Positions 52,429-61,707 of a stretch of DNA of 64,000 bases are shown here, one piece after another. Within the stretch, counting starts at the first letter, position 1. The number at the start of each line of letters is the position of its first letter. Both the position numbers and the translations under genes were made by a program. This stretch comes from Pseudomonas abietaniphila (lineage in GTDB: Bacteria; Pseudomonadota; Gammaproteobacteria; Pseudomonadales; Pseudomonadaceae), in assembly GCF_039697315.1 (NCBI RefSeq), contig NZ_CP155619.1:3596001-3660000 (forward strand), given 5' to 3'. The notes under the pieces are model-generated. The model had not been told where the DNA came from. It saw nothing but the letters and a program-made list of their open reading frames with translations, and made no database searches.

Positions 52429-53270
52429 GCGTCGGCCCCCACTTTAGCGTCGGGTTGTTTGCAGATACGGTCGAGCATGATCGCCAGCAATACGATCGCC
52501 AGGCCTGCTTCGAAGCCCAGTGCGATATCAGCAGTGTTCAGTGCGTTGACCACAGGTTTGCCCAAGCCGTCGGCACCAACCAGTGCTGCGATCACCACCA
52601 TCGACAACGACAGCATGATGCACTGGGTGATACCGGCCGCGATGCTAGGCATGGCGTGGGGCAGTTCGATTCGGGACAGCAATTGACGACGGGAGCAGCC
52701 GAAGGCCTTGCCGGCGTCGAGGAGTTCTTGCGGGACATCGCAGATGCCCAGGTAGGTCAGTCGGATGGGTGCGGCAATCGCGAACACCACCGTCGAAATC
52801 AGACCCGGTACCACGCCCAGCCCGAAGAGGGTCAGGGTTGGAATCAGGTAAACGAACGTCGGCACCGTCTGCATCAGGTCGAGGACGGGACGCATGCAGG
52901 TGTAAAACATCGGCTTGTGCGCGGCAACAATGCCCAGCGGCACGCCAATCACCACACAGACCAGGGTGGCGAACAGCACCTGGGCGAGGGTTTCCATGGT
53001 TTCCTGCCAATACCCCAGGTTCAGGATCAGCAGAAAGGAAATGACGACAAAGGCGGTCAGGCCCCACTTGCGCTGAATGAAGTGTGCAAGCAGAGCAATC
53101 AGGCCGATCAGGACAAAAGGATTGAACCAGGTCAGACCGGCGGTCAGTCCGTGGATCATGGTTTCCAGTGACGAGGCAATGGCGTCGAAGGTGCTGGCGC
53201 CGTGTTGGGTCAGCCATTCGACAAAGCCTGCGATGTACTGGCCTAGGGGGATTTTATGATCAGTCAGCAT
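52425..53270 (-). CDS. cbcW: Quaternary-amine ABC transporter permease
   Basis: A 281-aa inner-membrane permease with about six hydrophobic segments and the binding-protein-dependent permease EAA-like loop (DAGKAFGCSRRQLLSRIELPHAMPSI, in part). It is the middle gene of cbcXWV, 67 bp after cbcX and overlapping cbcV by four bases. In P. syringae and P. aeruginosa the Cbc core works with several binding proteins, as I recall, so substrates may exceed those bound by CbcX. Confidence 0.92.
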   Translation of the reverse strand: MLTDHKIPLGQYIAGFVEWLTQHGASTFDAIASSLETMIHGLTAGLTWFNPFVLIGLIALLAHFIQRKWGLTAFVVISFLLILNLGYWQETMETLAQVLFATLVCVVIGVPLGIVAAHKPMFYTCMRPVLDLMQTVPTFVYLIPTLTLFGLGVVPGLISTVVFAIAAPIRLTYLGICDVPQELLDAGKAFGCSRRQLLSRIELPHAMPSIAAGITQCIMLSLSMVVIAALVGADGLGKPVVNALNTADIALGFEAGLAIVLLAIMLDRICKQPDAKVGADA

Positions 53271-53337
53271 GATATCGATTGTCCGCGTGCGGGATGAAAA
53301 GAGGACAACAGGCGGGCGAACCCGCCTGCGTGTCGAG

Positions 53338-54285
53338 TTACTTCGTCAGCTCGGCTTTTGCGGCTTCCAGGCCAGGTTTACCGTCCACTGTGGTGACACC
53401 CGCCAGCCAGGTGTCGAGTACTTGAGGGTTCTTCTTCAGCCACGCCTTGGCGGCGGCTTCAGGCTTCATCTTGTCGTCCAGGATGTTGCCCATCAGCTCG
53501 CTTTCCATGTCGACGGTGAATTGCAGGTTCTTCAGCAAGTTGCCGACGTTGCTGCACTCCTGGGTGTAACCTTTGCGCGTGTTGGTGGCCACGGTCGCGG
53601 CACCGAAATCAGGGCCGAAGAAGTCGTCACCGCCCGTCAGGTACTGGATCTTGAAGCGCTTGTTCATCGGGTGCGGCGCCCAGCCCAGGAACACCACGGC
53701 GGTGTCGCGCTTGGCGGCACGATCCACTTGGGAAAGCATGCCGGCTTCGCTCGATTCAACGACTTTGAAACCCGCGGTTTTCAGGCCGAATGCGTCTTTG
53801 TCGATCATGCTCTGGATCAGACGGTTGCCGTCGTTGCCAGGCTCGATGCCGTAAATCTTGCCGTCGAGTTCTTTCTTGAATTTGGCGATATCGGCGAAAT
53901 CATGCAGGCCTTTGTCGTACAGCGCTTGCGGTACGGCCAGTGTGTATTTGGCGCCTGTGAGGTTGGTGCGCACCACTTCAACGGTGCCGGCGTCGCGGTA
54001 AGCCTTGATGTCGTTTTCCATGGTCGGCATCCAGTTGCCGAGGAACACGTCCATGTTCTTGCCATCGGCCAGCGACTTATAGGTCACCGGTACGGAAATC
54101 ATGGTGGTCTTGGTTTTGTAGCCCAGTGACTGAAGAACGACGCTAGTGGTGGCGGTGGTCGCGGTGATATCGGTCCAGCCTACATCGGAAAAATTGACTG
54201 TCTTGCACGCCTCGGGCTCTGCAGCCTGGGCCAGCAAGGGCAGACTCAGCGCAACGCCCAGCAATAGCTTGTGTGAACCTTTCAT
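53338..54285 (-). CDS. cbcX: Choline-type periplasmic binding protein
   Basis: A 315-aa OpuAC-type binding protein with signal peptide (MKGSHKLLLGVALSLPLLAQA). Tryptophans expected for a cation-pi cage are present in DVGWTDITATT, LGNWMPTM and FLGWAPHPMN. The ATG at 54285 follows AAGGAG by seven bases; an upstream in-frame start (54318) is unsupported. It heads the cbcXWV operon; a 12-bp direct repeat with 21-bp spacing lies 157-189 bp upstream and is a candidate GbdR site. Preferred ligand is probably choline, by synteny with P. aeruginosa. Confidence 0.93.
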   Translation of the reverse strand: MKGSHKLLLGVALSLPLLAQAAEPEACKTVNFSDVGWTDITATTATTSVVLQSLGYKTKTTMISVPVTYKSLADGKNMDVFLGNWMPTMENDIKAYRDAGTVEVVRTNLTGAKYTLAVPQALYDKGLHDFADIAKFKKELDGKIYGIEPGNDGNRLIQSMIDKDAFGLKTAGFKVVESSEAGMLSQVDRAAKRDTAVVFLGWAPHPMNKRFKIQYLTGGDDFFGPDFGAATVATNTRKGYTQECSNVGNLLKNLQFTVDMESELMGNILDDKMKPEAAAKAWLKKNPQVLDTWLAGVTTVDGKPGLEAAKAELTK

Positions 54286-54761
54286 GGTTGGACTCCTTAG
54301 GTGTTTTCTTCTCGTCATCAGTCAGGGCTGACGCGTTTTTGGGTGTCGGCGAGTCAAGTGGGAAAACAGCTCTATCACTGCGTCTGGCGATCGAGTCGAC
54401 AACGATCATGTAACAGGGAAAAACAAACGCCTACAGGGCGCGTCGTAACCAGTACAGAGGGGGTCGTATCCAGTGTCAGTGACGTCGCTTACAGATTTTT
54501 TCCCCGGTCGCCGAATGGTTTTCGAGTGTCGATGCGGCAAAAAGTGTCGAAAACAGTGGCTCTTCTTCTGGAGGATGTGCTCCTGGAGGCTTCTGCGTAG
54601 CCGCGACGTTTGTGGACAAGAGTGGGTCGGTGTGAGACGCCGGCCTTCGAGATAAAAGGCTGATGATGCCGCCATCTCGACGGATAGCAGCTTGAGCGTA
54701 GCAGTTCCGTCGCCGGCCGCCTGGCGTGCCGGAAACCCTGTTTTGCGGAGGTTTGCGGTTA
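54286..54761. other. 476-bp divergent region between cbcX and sdaA
   Basis: This region holds the promoters of both catabolic units and the candidate GbdR direct repeat at 54442-54474. Open frames here lack ribosome-binding sites or family similarity. No terminator or REP element is seen. Confidence 0.5.
54442..54474. promoter_or_regulatory. Candidate GbdR-binding direct repeat
   Basis: GTCGTAACCAGT at 54442-54453 and GTCGTATCCAGT at 54463-54474 match at 11 of 12 positions with start-to-start distance 21 bp (two helical turns), the classic geometry for an AraC-family activator. It lies between divergent genes that belong to the GbdR regulon in P. aeruginosa. Confidence 0.6.
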
Positions 54762-56138
54762 ATGGCTATCAGCGTGTTCGACCTGTTCAAGATCGGTATC
54801 GGCCCTTCCAGTTCTCACACCGTGGGGCCGATGCGCGCAGCGGCATTGTTCGTTCAAGGCCTGCGTGAACGCGACCAGTTGGCGTCGGTTTCGCGCATTG
54901 AAGTGCGTCTGTACGGATCACTGTCAGCGACCGGCGTCGGGCACGGCAGCGACAACGCAGTGATCATGGGCTTGATGGGCGAATGGCCTGACGCAATCGA
55001 CCCGACGTTGATCGGTCAGCACATTGCCGAGCTGCGTGAAACCGACACCCTGAAGCTCAACGGCGATCACCCGATCACGTTCGTCTGGCAGCGCGACATG
55101 CAGCTGATCGACGAAAACCTGCCCTTTCATCCCAACGCCATGACCTTGACCGCCTTCGATGCGAGCGGCGAGCTGCATCGTGACACCTACTACTCAGTGG
55201 GCGGCGGCTTTGTTGTCGATGAAGCGCAGGCGGCCAGCGGTGTGCTGGACATGGATAACACCGTCCTGCCTTACGATTTTTCCAGTGCCGATGAGCTGTT
55301 GATGCTGTGCGAGAAACACGGCCTGCGTGTTTCGGAGCTGATGATGGCGAACGAGAAGGTCTGGCGCAGCGAAGAGGAAATTCGTGCCGGGCTGATGCGG
55401 TTGTGGCGCGCCATGCAGGAGTGCGTGGAGCACGGCCTTAAGCACGAAGGCATTCTGCCGGGCGGCCTGAACGTGCGTCGCCGCGCAGCACGCCTGCATC
55501 GCAGCCTTCAGGAGCTGGGCAAGCCGAACGTGATCGGCTCGACCTTGAATGCGATGGAGTGGGTCAACCTGTTCGCGCTTGCCGTTAACGAAGAGAATGC
55601 GGCGGGCGGGCGCATGGTCACGGCGCCTACCAACGGCGCGGCGGGGATCATTCCGGCGGTGCTGCATTACTTCGTCAAATTCAGCGATGAAGTCAGCGAA
55701 GCCAACGTGGTGGATTATTTCCTGGGTGCAGCGTCGATCGGCATCCTGTGTAAGAAGAATGCCTCGATCTCAGGCGCCGAAGTGGGGTGTCAGGGTGAAG
55801 TAGGTTCGGCGTGTGCCATGGCAGCGGCGGGGCTGGCGGACATTCTCGGTGCGACTCCGGCGCAATTGTGCAACGCCGCCGAAATCGGCCTTGAACACAA
55901 CCTGGGCCTGACCTGCGACCCGGTCGGTGGCCTCGTTCAAGTGCCTTGCATCGAGCGCAATGCCATTGCCGCCGTGAAGGCGATCAATGCCGCACAGATG
56001 GCGTTGCGTGGTGACGGTAATCACTTCATCTCGCTGGACCGGGTGATTCGCACCATGCGCGACACCGGCGCTGACATGCATGACAAATATAAAGAGACTT
56101 CGCGCGGTGGGTTGGCGGTCAGTGCGGTGGAGTGTTGA
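54762..56138 (+). CDS. sdaA: L-serine dehydratase (iron-sulfur type)
   Basis: A 458-aa cytosolic [4Fe-4S] L-serine ammonia-lyase producing pyruvate and ammonia. Signatures are [20 protein letters not shown] at the N-terminus and the Cys-containing segments [19 protein letters not shown] and [16 protein letters not shown]. The ATG at 54762 gives the normal length, with GGAGG about ten bases upstream. Its place between cbcX and gbdR fits a role at the end of the choline to betaine to glycine to serine to pyruvate route. Some authors name this copy sdaB. Confidence 0.95.
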   Translation: MAISVFDLFKIGIGPSSSHTVGPMRAAALFVQGLRERDQLASVSRIEVRLYGSLSATGVGHGSDNAVIMGLMGEWPDAIDPTLIGQHIAELRETDTLKLNGDHPITFVWQRDMQLIDENLPFHPNAMTLTAFDASGELHRDTYYSVGGGFVVDEAQAASGVLDMDNTVLPYDFSSADELLMLCEKHGLRVSELMMANEKVWRSEEEIRAGLMRLWRAMQECVEHGLKHEGILPGGLNVRRRAARLHRSLQELGKPNVIGSTLNAMEWVNLFALAVNEENAAGGRMVTAPTNGAAGIIPAVLHYFVKFSDEVSEANVVDYFLGAASIGILCKKNASISGAEVGCQGEVGSACAMAAAGLADILGATPAQLCNAAEIGLEHNLGLTCDPVGGLVQVPCIERNAIAAVKAINAAQMALRGDGNHFISLDRVIRTMRDTGADMHDKYKETSRGGLAVSAVEC

Positions 56139-56159
56139 CCCAGGACTCGGCGGCGCTGG

Positions 56160-56392
56160 TTCCGACGCCTTCGTGAGCAAGCTCACTCCCACAGGATTTG
56201 AGGCGTCCGCGAAGGTAATGCACAGCACATCCGCTGTGGGAGCAAGCTCACTCCCACAGGATTTGAGGTGTCCGCGAAGGTAATGCACAGCGCATACGCT
56301 GTGGGAGCAAGCTCACCCCCATAGAGTTTGAGGCGTCCGCGAGTGTAATGTGTGCCACAGATCCACTGTGGGAGTGAGCTTGCTCACGAAAG
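56160..56392. repeat. REP triple with 65-bp period
   Basis: The motif AGCAAGCTCACTCCCACAGG starts at 56176, 56241 and 56306 (third copy slightly diverged), separated by GATTTGAGGCGTCCGCGAAG-type spacers. It is closed by the inverse element CTGTGGGAGTGAGCTTGCTC at 56366. Three like-oriented REPs plus one inverted REP. Confidence 0.85.
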
Positions 56393-56721
56393 CGTAGGTG
56401 GGGACGCCCCGGATACTGAACCCTCACCTCAATCGCTTCTGCTCACTTTTGAATCACGTTACAAACTCGCCGCTGCCTTTTGGCGCGTGATCCGTGTGGA
56501 CATGGCGCAAAGCCATGCCACACAGGCGTTCACCGGCCTGCCGTCGGTCACCCGTGCATGGGGTGACACTCGCCTGTATCAGAGATTTCGGCAGTTCACA
56601 CAAGTGCTACCGAATTGCTCATCCCCTCCTTTATTTCCGTGGCCCCGGGATCGATAGGTCGCTAACGGAACACCCATGTCGTTCCCGAATAGACGCATCA
56701 CGACGTCGCAATCAGGGTTTA

Positions 56722-56762
56722 TTGAATGCCCATTCAACTTTAGGCATGGCATTTGCGTTGCA
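56722..56762 (+). promoter_or_regulatory. Sigma-54 promoter of gbdR with upstream palindrome
   Basis: TGGCATTTGCGTTGCA at 56747-56762 matches the -24/-12 consensus TGGCAC-N5-TTGC(A/T) with exact spacing, 88 bp upstream of the gbdR start. A palindrome TTGAATG-CC-CATTCAA occupies 56722-56737, ten bases before the -24 element, and has BetI-like TTGAA/TTCAA half-sites. In P. aeruginosa gbdR is reported to use a sigma-54 promoter, consistent with this reading. The rest of 56393-56849 shows no gene or further repeat. Confidence 0.75.
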
Positions 56763-56849
56763 ATAGCAAAGCTCTCCACTGACGAGAGCCAAACAACAAG
56801 AGCCTCTAACTGGGGCCATCAACCGCTTTACGTGTGAGGAGATACCGTG

Positions 56850-57953
56850 ATGACTTCGTTCAACTCCGGGGCTCAACCCCAGAACCGTGCGCCTCAATCC
56901 ATCGGCTTTCTGCTGCTGGACAATTTCACACTCATCTCGCTCGCTTCTGCGGTTGAGCCACTGCGCATGGCGAACCAGTTGTCCGGTCGTGAGCTGTATC
57001 GCTGGACTACCCTGAGCGTCGATGGCGGCCAGGTGTGGGCCAGCGACGGTCTGCAAATCACTCCTGATGCTTCGATGCACAAGGCGCCGGTGCTGGACAC
57101 CGTGATCGTCTGTGGCGGCGTCGGCATTCAGCGCACCGTGACCCGCGAACACGTGAGCTGGCTGCAGAGCCAGGCGCGCCAGTCCCGTCGCCTCGGCGCC
57201 GTGTGCACCGGCAGCTGGGCCCTGGCCTGCGCAGGCCTGCTGGACGGCTTCGATTGCAGCGTGCACTGGGAATGTCTGGCGGCGATGCAGGAAGCTTTCC
57301 CGCGCGTGGCCATGAGCACACGCCTGTTCACCCTCGACCGCAACCGTTTCACCAGCTCCGGCGGCACCGCTCCGCTGGACATGATGCTGCACCTGATCAG
57401 CCGCGATCACGGCCGTGAACTGTCCGCCGCGATCTCGGAGATGTTCGTCTATGAGCGCATTCGTAACGAACAGGATCACCAGCGTGTGCCGCTTAAACAC
57501 ATGCTCGGCACCAACCAGCCGAAGCTGCAGGAAATCGTCGCGCTGATGGAAGCCAACCTCGAGGAGCCCATCGACCTCGACGAGCTGGCGGTCTACGTTT
57601 CAGTCTCCCGACGCCAGCTTGAAAGGCTGTTCCAGAAATACCTCCACTGCTCGCCATCGCGTTACTACCTGAAGCTGCGCCTGATCCGCGCGCGTCAGTT
57701 GCTCAAGCAAACGCCGATGTCGATCATCGAAGTCGCCTCGGTCTGCGGCTTCGTGTCCACGCCGCACTTCTCCAAGTGCTACCGCGAATACTTCGGCATC
57801 CCGCCACGCGACGAGCGCGTAGGCTCCAACACCGCACAGCAAGTGGCGATGATGCCAATTCCTCAGGCCATGGTCCTGGCACCGCTCTCCGGCCCGCTGT
57901 CGGCACTGAGCCAGGCGCGCAACGAATCGACGTTTGCGAGTGTGAGATTGTAA
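56850..57953 (+). CDS. gbdR: Glycine betaine/dimethylglycine-responsive AraC-family activator
   Basis: A 367-aa GlxA-type regulator: an N-terminal DJ-1/PfpI-like sensor domain (SIGFLLLDNFTLISLASAVE, CTGSWALACAGLLDG) and a C-terminal double helix-turn-helix (IDLDELAVYVSVSRRQLERL and IIEVASVCGFVSTPHFSKCY). The ATG at 56850 follows GAGGAG by eight bases. GbdR activates genes for betaine and dimethylglycine catabolism and choline uptake. It is expressed from a sigma-54-type promoter here, so nitrogen and carbon limitation probably feed in. Confidence 0.93.
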   Translation: MTSFNSGAQPQNRAPQSIGFLLLDNFTLISLASAVEPLRMANQLSGRELYRWTTLSVDGGQVWASDGLQITPDASMHKAPVLDTVIVCGGVGIQRTVTREHVSWLQSQARQSRRLGAVCTGSWALACAGLLDGFDCSVHWECLAAMQEAFPRVAMSTRLFTLDRNRFTSSGGTAPLDMMLHLISRDHGRELSAAISEMFVYERIRNEQDHQRVPLKHMLGTNQPKLQEIVALMEANLEEPIDLDELAVYVSVSRRQLERLFQKYLHCSPSRYYLKLRLIRARQLLKQTPMSIIEVASVCGFVSTPHFSKCYREYFGIPPRDERVGSNTAQQVAMMPIPQAMVLAPLSGPLSALSQARNESTFASVRL

Positions 57954-58215
57954 GCATTGGTCGTTTAAAGGGCGGGCGCGCTCACCGCGATGAGCGTGCC
58001 GCCTGCTCTGGGAATATGTTCGTCCGTGACTTCCCTTGTATCGGTTTGCTCTTAGGCATGCTCAGACGATTCCCATTCGGAACTAAAACGCTTCGGCGTC
58101 GTACTTTTGGGCTGTTTCGGCACTGTCTGAATACCCACCTGTCAACTATGACAGTAGCCGGATATCAGATTTCGTAGTGCACTGTGGTCTCGCACATATC
58201 GCATGGACTGCAGAC

Positions 58216-59994
58216 ATGGACTCGCACATTGCAAGGACCGCTCCCTATAGTCAGTGGCTAATCATCAGGCTGTTGGCACTTCTGATTAGCGCGATCTCTT
58301 CCTCCATTTTTGCCGCAGCGCCACCTGCTTCGAATCTAATCGAATTGGAGCAGGTGATTGATCGTGCTGCGCCGCAATCCAGTAGCTCTGATTATCTTAA
58401 AAGGTTGCTGGATGATCCTGCTAACCAAGAGCTTCGTTGGGTTACTGCCAATCCGGCCGTCATCACTGAGGCGGCCCAGAACATCAGCTTTGCTGTCTCG
58501 GAGCAAAAGACAAAGACCTTCCATTTGAGGAGTTTCAAGAACTCTATAGATGGGATGGTGGTCTGGATAGGTGATACCCCCTCTGACCGCAAAACCAGAT
58601 TCCCTGGCAGTAATGAGGTTGATTTCGACCCGTTCAATAACGCGATTATTGTGCGTGATGGAGACAAACTCTCGGGCACCTTCATGGTCGACGGTCAGCC
58701 CTACAAACTTGCATTTATCGAAGACGGGCGGCATGCGCTTATCAAGATCGATGAGACCAAATTAGCGCCCGAAGGCGAGCCTTTGCCAGGGCAAGAGGAA
58801 AGTGCAGACGTCAGCATCACGCCCGCTGCTGATTTATCGATTCGTCACATCCGGGTCTTGATGGTGACGACCCGTCAATCCAGAGCCAGCCGCCCAACCA
58901 TCCGGGCCGATATCGTGAACGCCATCGAGGCCGCGAATCTGGCAACCTACAACAGCGGCGTCCTGATTCAATTTCAACTGGCTGGCATTTACGATGCTGC
59001 CTACGATGAAGAAGGCGATAGTAATGTACTTCTGTCAAACTTGAGGAATGTTCAAACCGACCTTGGGAAAGCGGTCGCGGATAACCGTAATTTATATTTG
59101 GCAGATTTGGTGTCCATGGTGATGACTAGCCCTGAGGTGTGTGGGCGTGCCTACCTCAATGCAACTAAGGCGAGTGCATACTCGGTCATCAGCTGTACTT
59201 CATCGTTAGCGCATGAGATGGGTCATAACTTGGGGGCGGACCATAACAGGGAAGGGTTTTCCGGCATGGACTCGCCGCCTTATATGTTTGGGTATCGTCA
59301 TGAAGCGGAACCGAAGTTCCGTACGAAAATGTCGGCTCAGTGCCGGACCGGGAGCTGTCCGAGAATCGCTTTTTTCTCAACGCCTTACCGGTCTTATGAG
59401 GGCATACCGATGGGGACCGTCGAACACAATAATGTCGCGCGCAGGCTGAATGAGCGTCGTGGGGTGGTGGATGATTTCTACCCGGGAAACCATAAGGGCT
59501 ACAAACCGTTTCTGAACCGCTTCATGCTCGACGCCCACCTGTCGCTGTGCCTGCAAACCAACAGTGCCGACAGCTCGGTGGCCATGGGGCCCTGTAGCGC
59601 AGCCGGTACTGACGCTGATCAGAATTCAATGCGTGAATGGAAAGCAGTTTCTTCCGACGGGACCTATTGGAACATCAGAAATCACTTCATCGACTCGCGA
59701 AGTACGGAGGATCAGTGCCTGATGACCACACGAAAACTTGACGCTGTCGGCAAAGTAATGATGGGCGCTTGTAGCCCTGCCGCAGGTGAATACGTAAGCC
59801 AGCGGCAATGGACGTTGGAATCGGTGGGTAACGGTCTTTATGAGCTGAAAAACAAATACAGTCACGATGCGCATAATGGCGAATGTTTAAGAACATTTGC
59901 CGAGAACAAGACCGTTTTACTGGATAACTGCAGGCCAAACGGTAAGGCCGATTACAACTCGATGCGGCGCTGGAACTGGGAAATGTTCCAATAG
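58216..59994 (+). CDS. Secreted metzincin metalloprotease with C-terminal lectin-like region
   Basis: A 592-aa protein with a signal sequence (QWLIIRLLALLISAISSSIFAAA) after a polar N-terminus. The zinc motif HEMGHNLGADH (H333, E334, H337, H343) is the HExxHxxGxxH metzincin pattern, as in reprolysin-like (M12B-type) peptidases; a Met in YMFGYRH may be the Met-turn. About 110 residues N-terminal to this form a propeptide-like region. The last about 150 residues (HLSLCLQTNSAD, CLMTTRKLD, NGECLRTFAENKTV) have the spacing of a ricin-type beta-trefoil. The start is uncertain: ATG at 58216 is used, GTG at 58177 is possible, and both leave a long N-region. The gene is AT-richer than its neighbours. 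A role in digestion of host or competitor proteins is inference. Confidence 0.8.
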   Translation: MDSHIARTAPYSQWLIIRLLALLISAISSSIFAAAPPASNLIELEQVIDRAAPQSSSSDYLKRLLDDPANQELRWVTANPAVITEAAQNISFAVSEQKTKTFHLRSFKNSIDGMVVWIGDTPSDRKTRFPGSNEVDFDPFNNAIIVRDGDKLSGTFMVDGQPYKLAFIEDGRHALIKIDETKLAPEGEPLPGQEESADVSITPAADLSIRHIRVLMVTTRQSRASRPTIRADIVNAIEAANLATYNSGVLIQFQLAGIYDAAYDEEGDSNVLLSNLRNVQTDLGKAVADNRNLYLADLVSMVMTSPEVCGRAYLNATKASAYSVISCTSSLAHEMGHNLGADHNREGFSGMDSPPYMFGYRHEAEPKFRTKMSAQCRTGSCPRIAFFSTPYRSYEGIPMGTVEHNNVARRLNERRGVVDDFYPGNHKGYKPFLNRFMLDAHLSLCLQTNSADSSVAMGPCSAAGTDADQNSMREWKAVSSDGTYWNIRNHFIDSRSTEDQCLMTTRKLDAVGKVMMGACSPAAGEYVSQRQWTLESVGNGLYELKNKYSHDAHNGECLRTFAENKTVLLDNCRPNGKADYNSMRRWNWEMFQ

Positions 59995-60068
59995 CGATTA
60001 AAACCTCAAGCGTCGTGCCGGCGGTAGCGTTCTTGAAGGCGCGCCGCCGGCGGGACCGCTACGGAGCC

Positions 60069-60335
60069 TCAAGCCTGCGCGCGGCCTTTGTTATACGTCG
60101 CCAACGCCGGCAATAGCTGTTGATCGATCGCCTGACGCACGGCTGGCAGGATGGTTGCGCTGCTGGTGAGCATCTTTTCCACCAACTGGCGCAATGCGCG
60201 GGCGCGGTCGTCGTTCAAGCCACACACCACTTGGGCGCAGGCTTGTTCAGCGGTGGCGCCGGAAGGCATTTCAAAGCCGATCGATCTGAGTTGACCCAGT
60301 AGATCGTCCTGGTCGATCAGGTCCGCATGCATCAT
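60069..60335 (-). CDS. Small conserved-looking protein of unknown function
   Basis: An 88-aa soluble protein, mostly helical, with no recognised domain (ADLIDQDDLLGQLRSIGFEM, then LVEKMLTSSATILPAVRQAI). The ATG at 60335 is followed by a second ATG and preceded by AGGAG about nine bases upstream. No signal peptide. It is convergent with the metzincin gene and divergent from rlmJ. Codon use looks normal for the genome, which supports it as a real gene. Confidence 0.65.
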   Translation of the reverse strand: MMHADLIDQDDLLGQLRSIGFEMPSGATAEQACAQVVCGLNDDRARALRQLVEKMLTSSATILPAVRQAIDQQLLPALATYNKGRAQA

Positions 60336-60535
60336 GACGCTCGCTCCTTTTCTTGGGATTGAGCCGATTCTGGTAGCGCCGCGCACGCTCGGCAATACCT
60401 GTCGTCGGCAATGTCTGGCATACGCAACAGCACGTCGGTTTTGGCTATGTAACCATTTAGTTCATTCGGCATAATCGCTTCATTCACATTGCGCGGGCGA
60501 CGGTTTGGTCACCCTCTGGTCCGTGCATGTCCCTC

Positions 60536-60573
60536 AACCCCGGTTTTGTAACGGCTTAACCGGGGCTTTTTTT
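60536..60573 (+). terminator. Strong terminator without an annotated upstream gene
   Basis: Arms AACCCCGGTT / AACCGGGG around a 12-base loop, followed by seven or more T. It lies 94 bp upstream of rlmJ, and no plus-strand gene precedes it since the protease ending at 59994. It may end a small RNA or an attenuated leader. Confidence 0.7.
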
Positions 60574-60666
60574 GCCTGTGATTTGGCTTACCGCGCGCGC
60601 CAAGGCACGAGCGGTCTGCGCAACGGCGGCTGTTTTGTTAAACTCCGCAGCCTTCCAGGAGCCGCC

Positions 60667-61509
60667 ATGAACTACCGTCACGCCTTCCACGCTGGCAACC
60701 ACGCCGACGTCTTCAAACACATCGTCCTGACTCGCTTGATCGCGCTGATGTCGCGCAAGGAGCAGCCGCTTGCCTACCTCGACACCCACGCGGGCCTGGG
60801 TCTGTACGACCTGCAAGGTGATCAGGCCACGCGCACCGGAGAGTGGATCGAAGGCATCGGCCGTTTGTGGGACGCAGAGGATGTGCCGCCCATGGCGGCC
60901 GGATATCTGGACGTGATCCGCCAGATGAACCGCAAGACCGGCGAATTGCGCTACTACCCCGGTTCGCCTGAGCTGGCACGACGTCTGACCCGCGAGCAGG
61001 ATCGCGTGCTGCTCAACGAGAAGCACCCGGAAGACGGCGCGCTGCTCAAGGACAACATGAAATACGACCGCCGCGTGGCGGTGCACCTGGGTGAGGGCTG
61101 GCACGTACCGCGAGCCTTGCTGCCGGTGCAGGAGAAGCGTGCGGTGATGCTGATCGACCCGCCGTTCGAGCAACTCGACGAGATGAAGCGGTGCTCGGTA
61201 GCGCTCAAGGAAGCCATCGGTCGCATGCGTCAGACCGTCGCTGCCATCTGGTATCCGGTCAAGGACCAGCGCGCGCTCAAGCGTTTTTATCAGGAATTGG
61301 CTGAAACCGGCGCGCCGAAGCTGTTGCGTGTGGAGTTGCTGGTGCATCCGCTGGACACACCGAACAGCCTGAACGGCTCAGGCATGGCCATCGCCAACCC
61401 ACCATGGGGCTTGGAAGAAGAACTGCGTGAGCTGCTGCCATGGCTGGCCGAGAAGCTGGGCCAGACTAAAGGTGACTGGACGATGGACTGGCTGATCGCT
61501 GAGGCTTGA
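60667..61509 (+). CDS. rlmJ: 23S rRNA (adenine(2030)-N6)-methyltransferase
   Basis: A 280-aa enzyme methylating A2030 of 23S rRNA, exactly the length of E. coli RlmJ. The start MNYRHAFHAGNHADVFKHIV is diagnostic; the AdoMet region DTHAGLGLYDL and the catalytic MLIDPPFEQ follow. The frame is open upstream to 60505 but crosses the terminator, so ATG 60667 is used. It is followed by msrA on the opposite strand. Confidence 0.96.
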   Translation: MNYRHAFHAGNHADVFKHIVLTRLIALMSRKEQPLAYLDTHAGLGLYDLQGDQATRTGEWIEGIGRLWDAEDVPPMAAGYLDVIRQMNRKTGELRYYPGSPELARRLTREQDRVLLNEKHPEDGALLKDNMKYDRRVAVHLGEGWHVPRALLPVQEKRAVMLIDPPFEQLDEMKRCSVALKEAIGRMRQTVAAIWYPVKDQRALKRFYQELAETGAPKLLRVELLVHPLDTPNSLNGSGMAIANPPWGLEEELRELLPWLAEKLGQTKGDWTMDWLIAEA

Positions 61510-61565
61510 TTTGCCCTCGGTAGCATAGTGGGCGGATAAGTACGGCCCTGAAAACGCCGTGATCC

Positions 61566-61659
61566 CTGTGGGAGCGAGCTTGCTCACGAAGGCTGCGGAT
61601 CAGTCACCACAGATGCATTGGGTGCACCGGCCTCTTCGTGAGCGAGCTCACTCCCACAG
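61566..61659. repeat. REPIN between rlmJ and msrA
   Basis: CTGTGGGAGCGAGCTTGCTC and its inverse ending GAGCGAGCTCACTCCCACAG, about 45 bp apart, between convergent genes. Confidence 0.85.
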
Positions 61660-61707
61660 TGGTTGAATGTCGGGGCGGATATTGCGCCCGTCCCGAGCTC
61701 ACTCGTT

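Noticed and set aside
57970..58002. Hairpin after gbdR as terminator
   Set aside because: GGCGGGCGCGCTCA / TGAGCGTGCCGCC pairs imperfectly and lacks a T tract; too weak to call.
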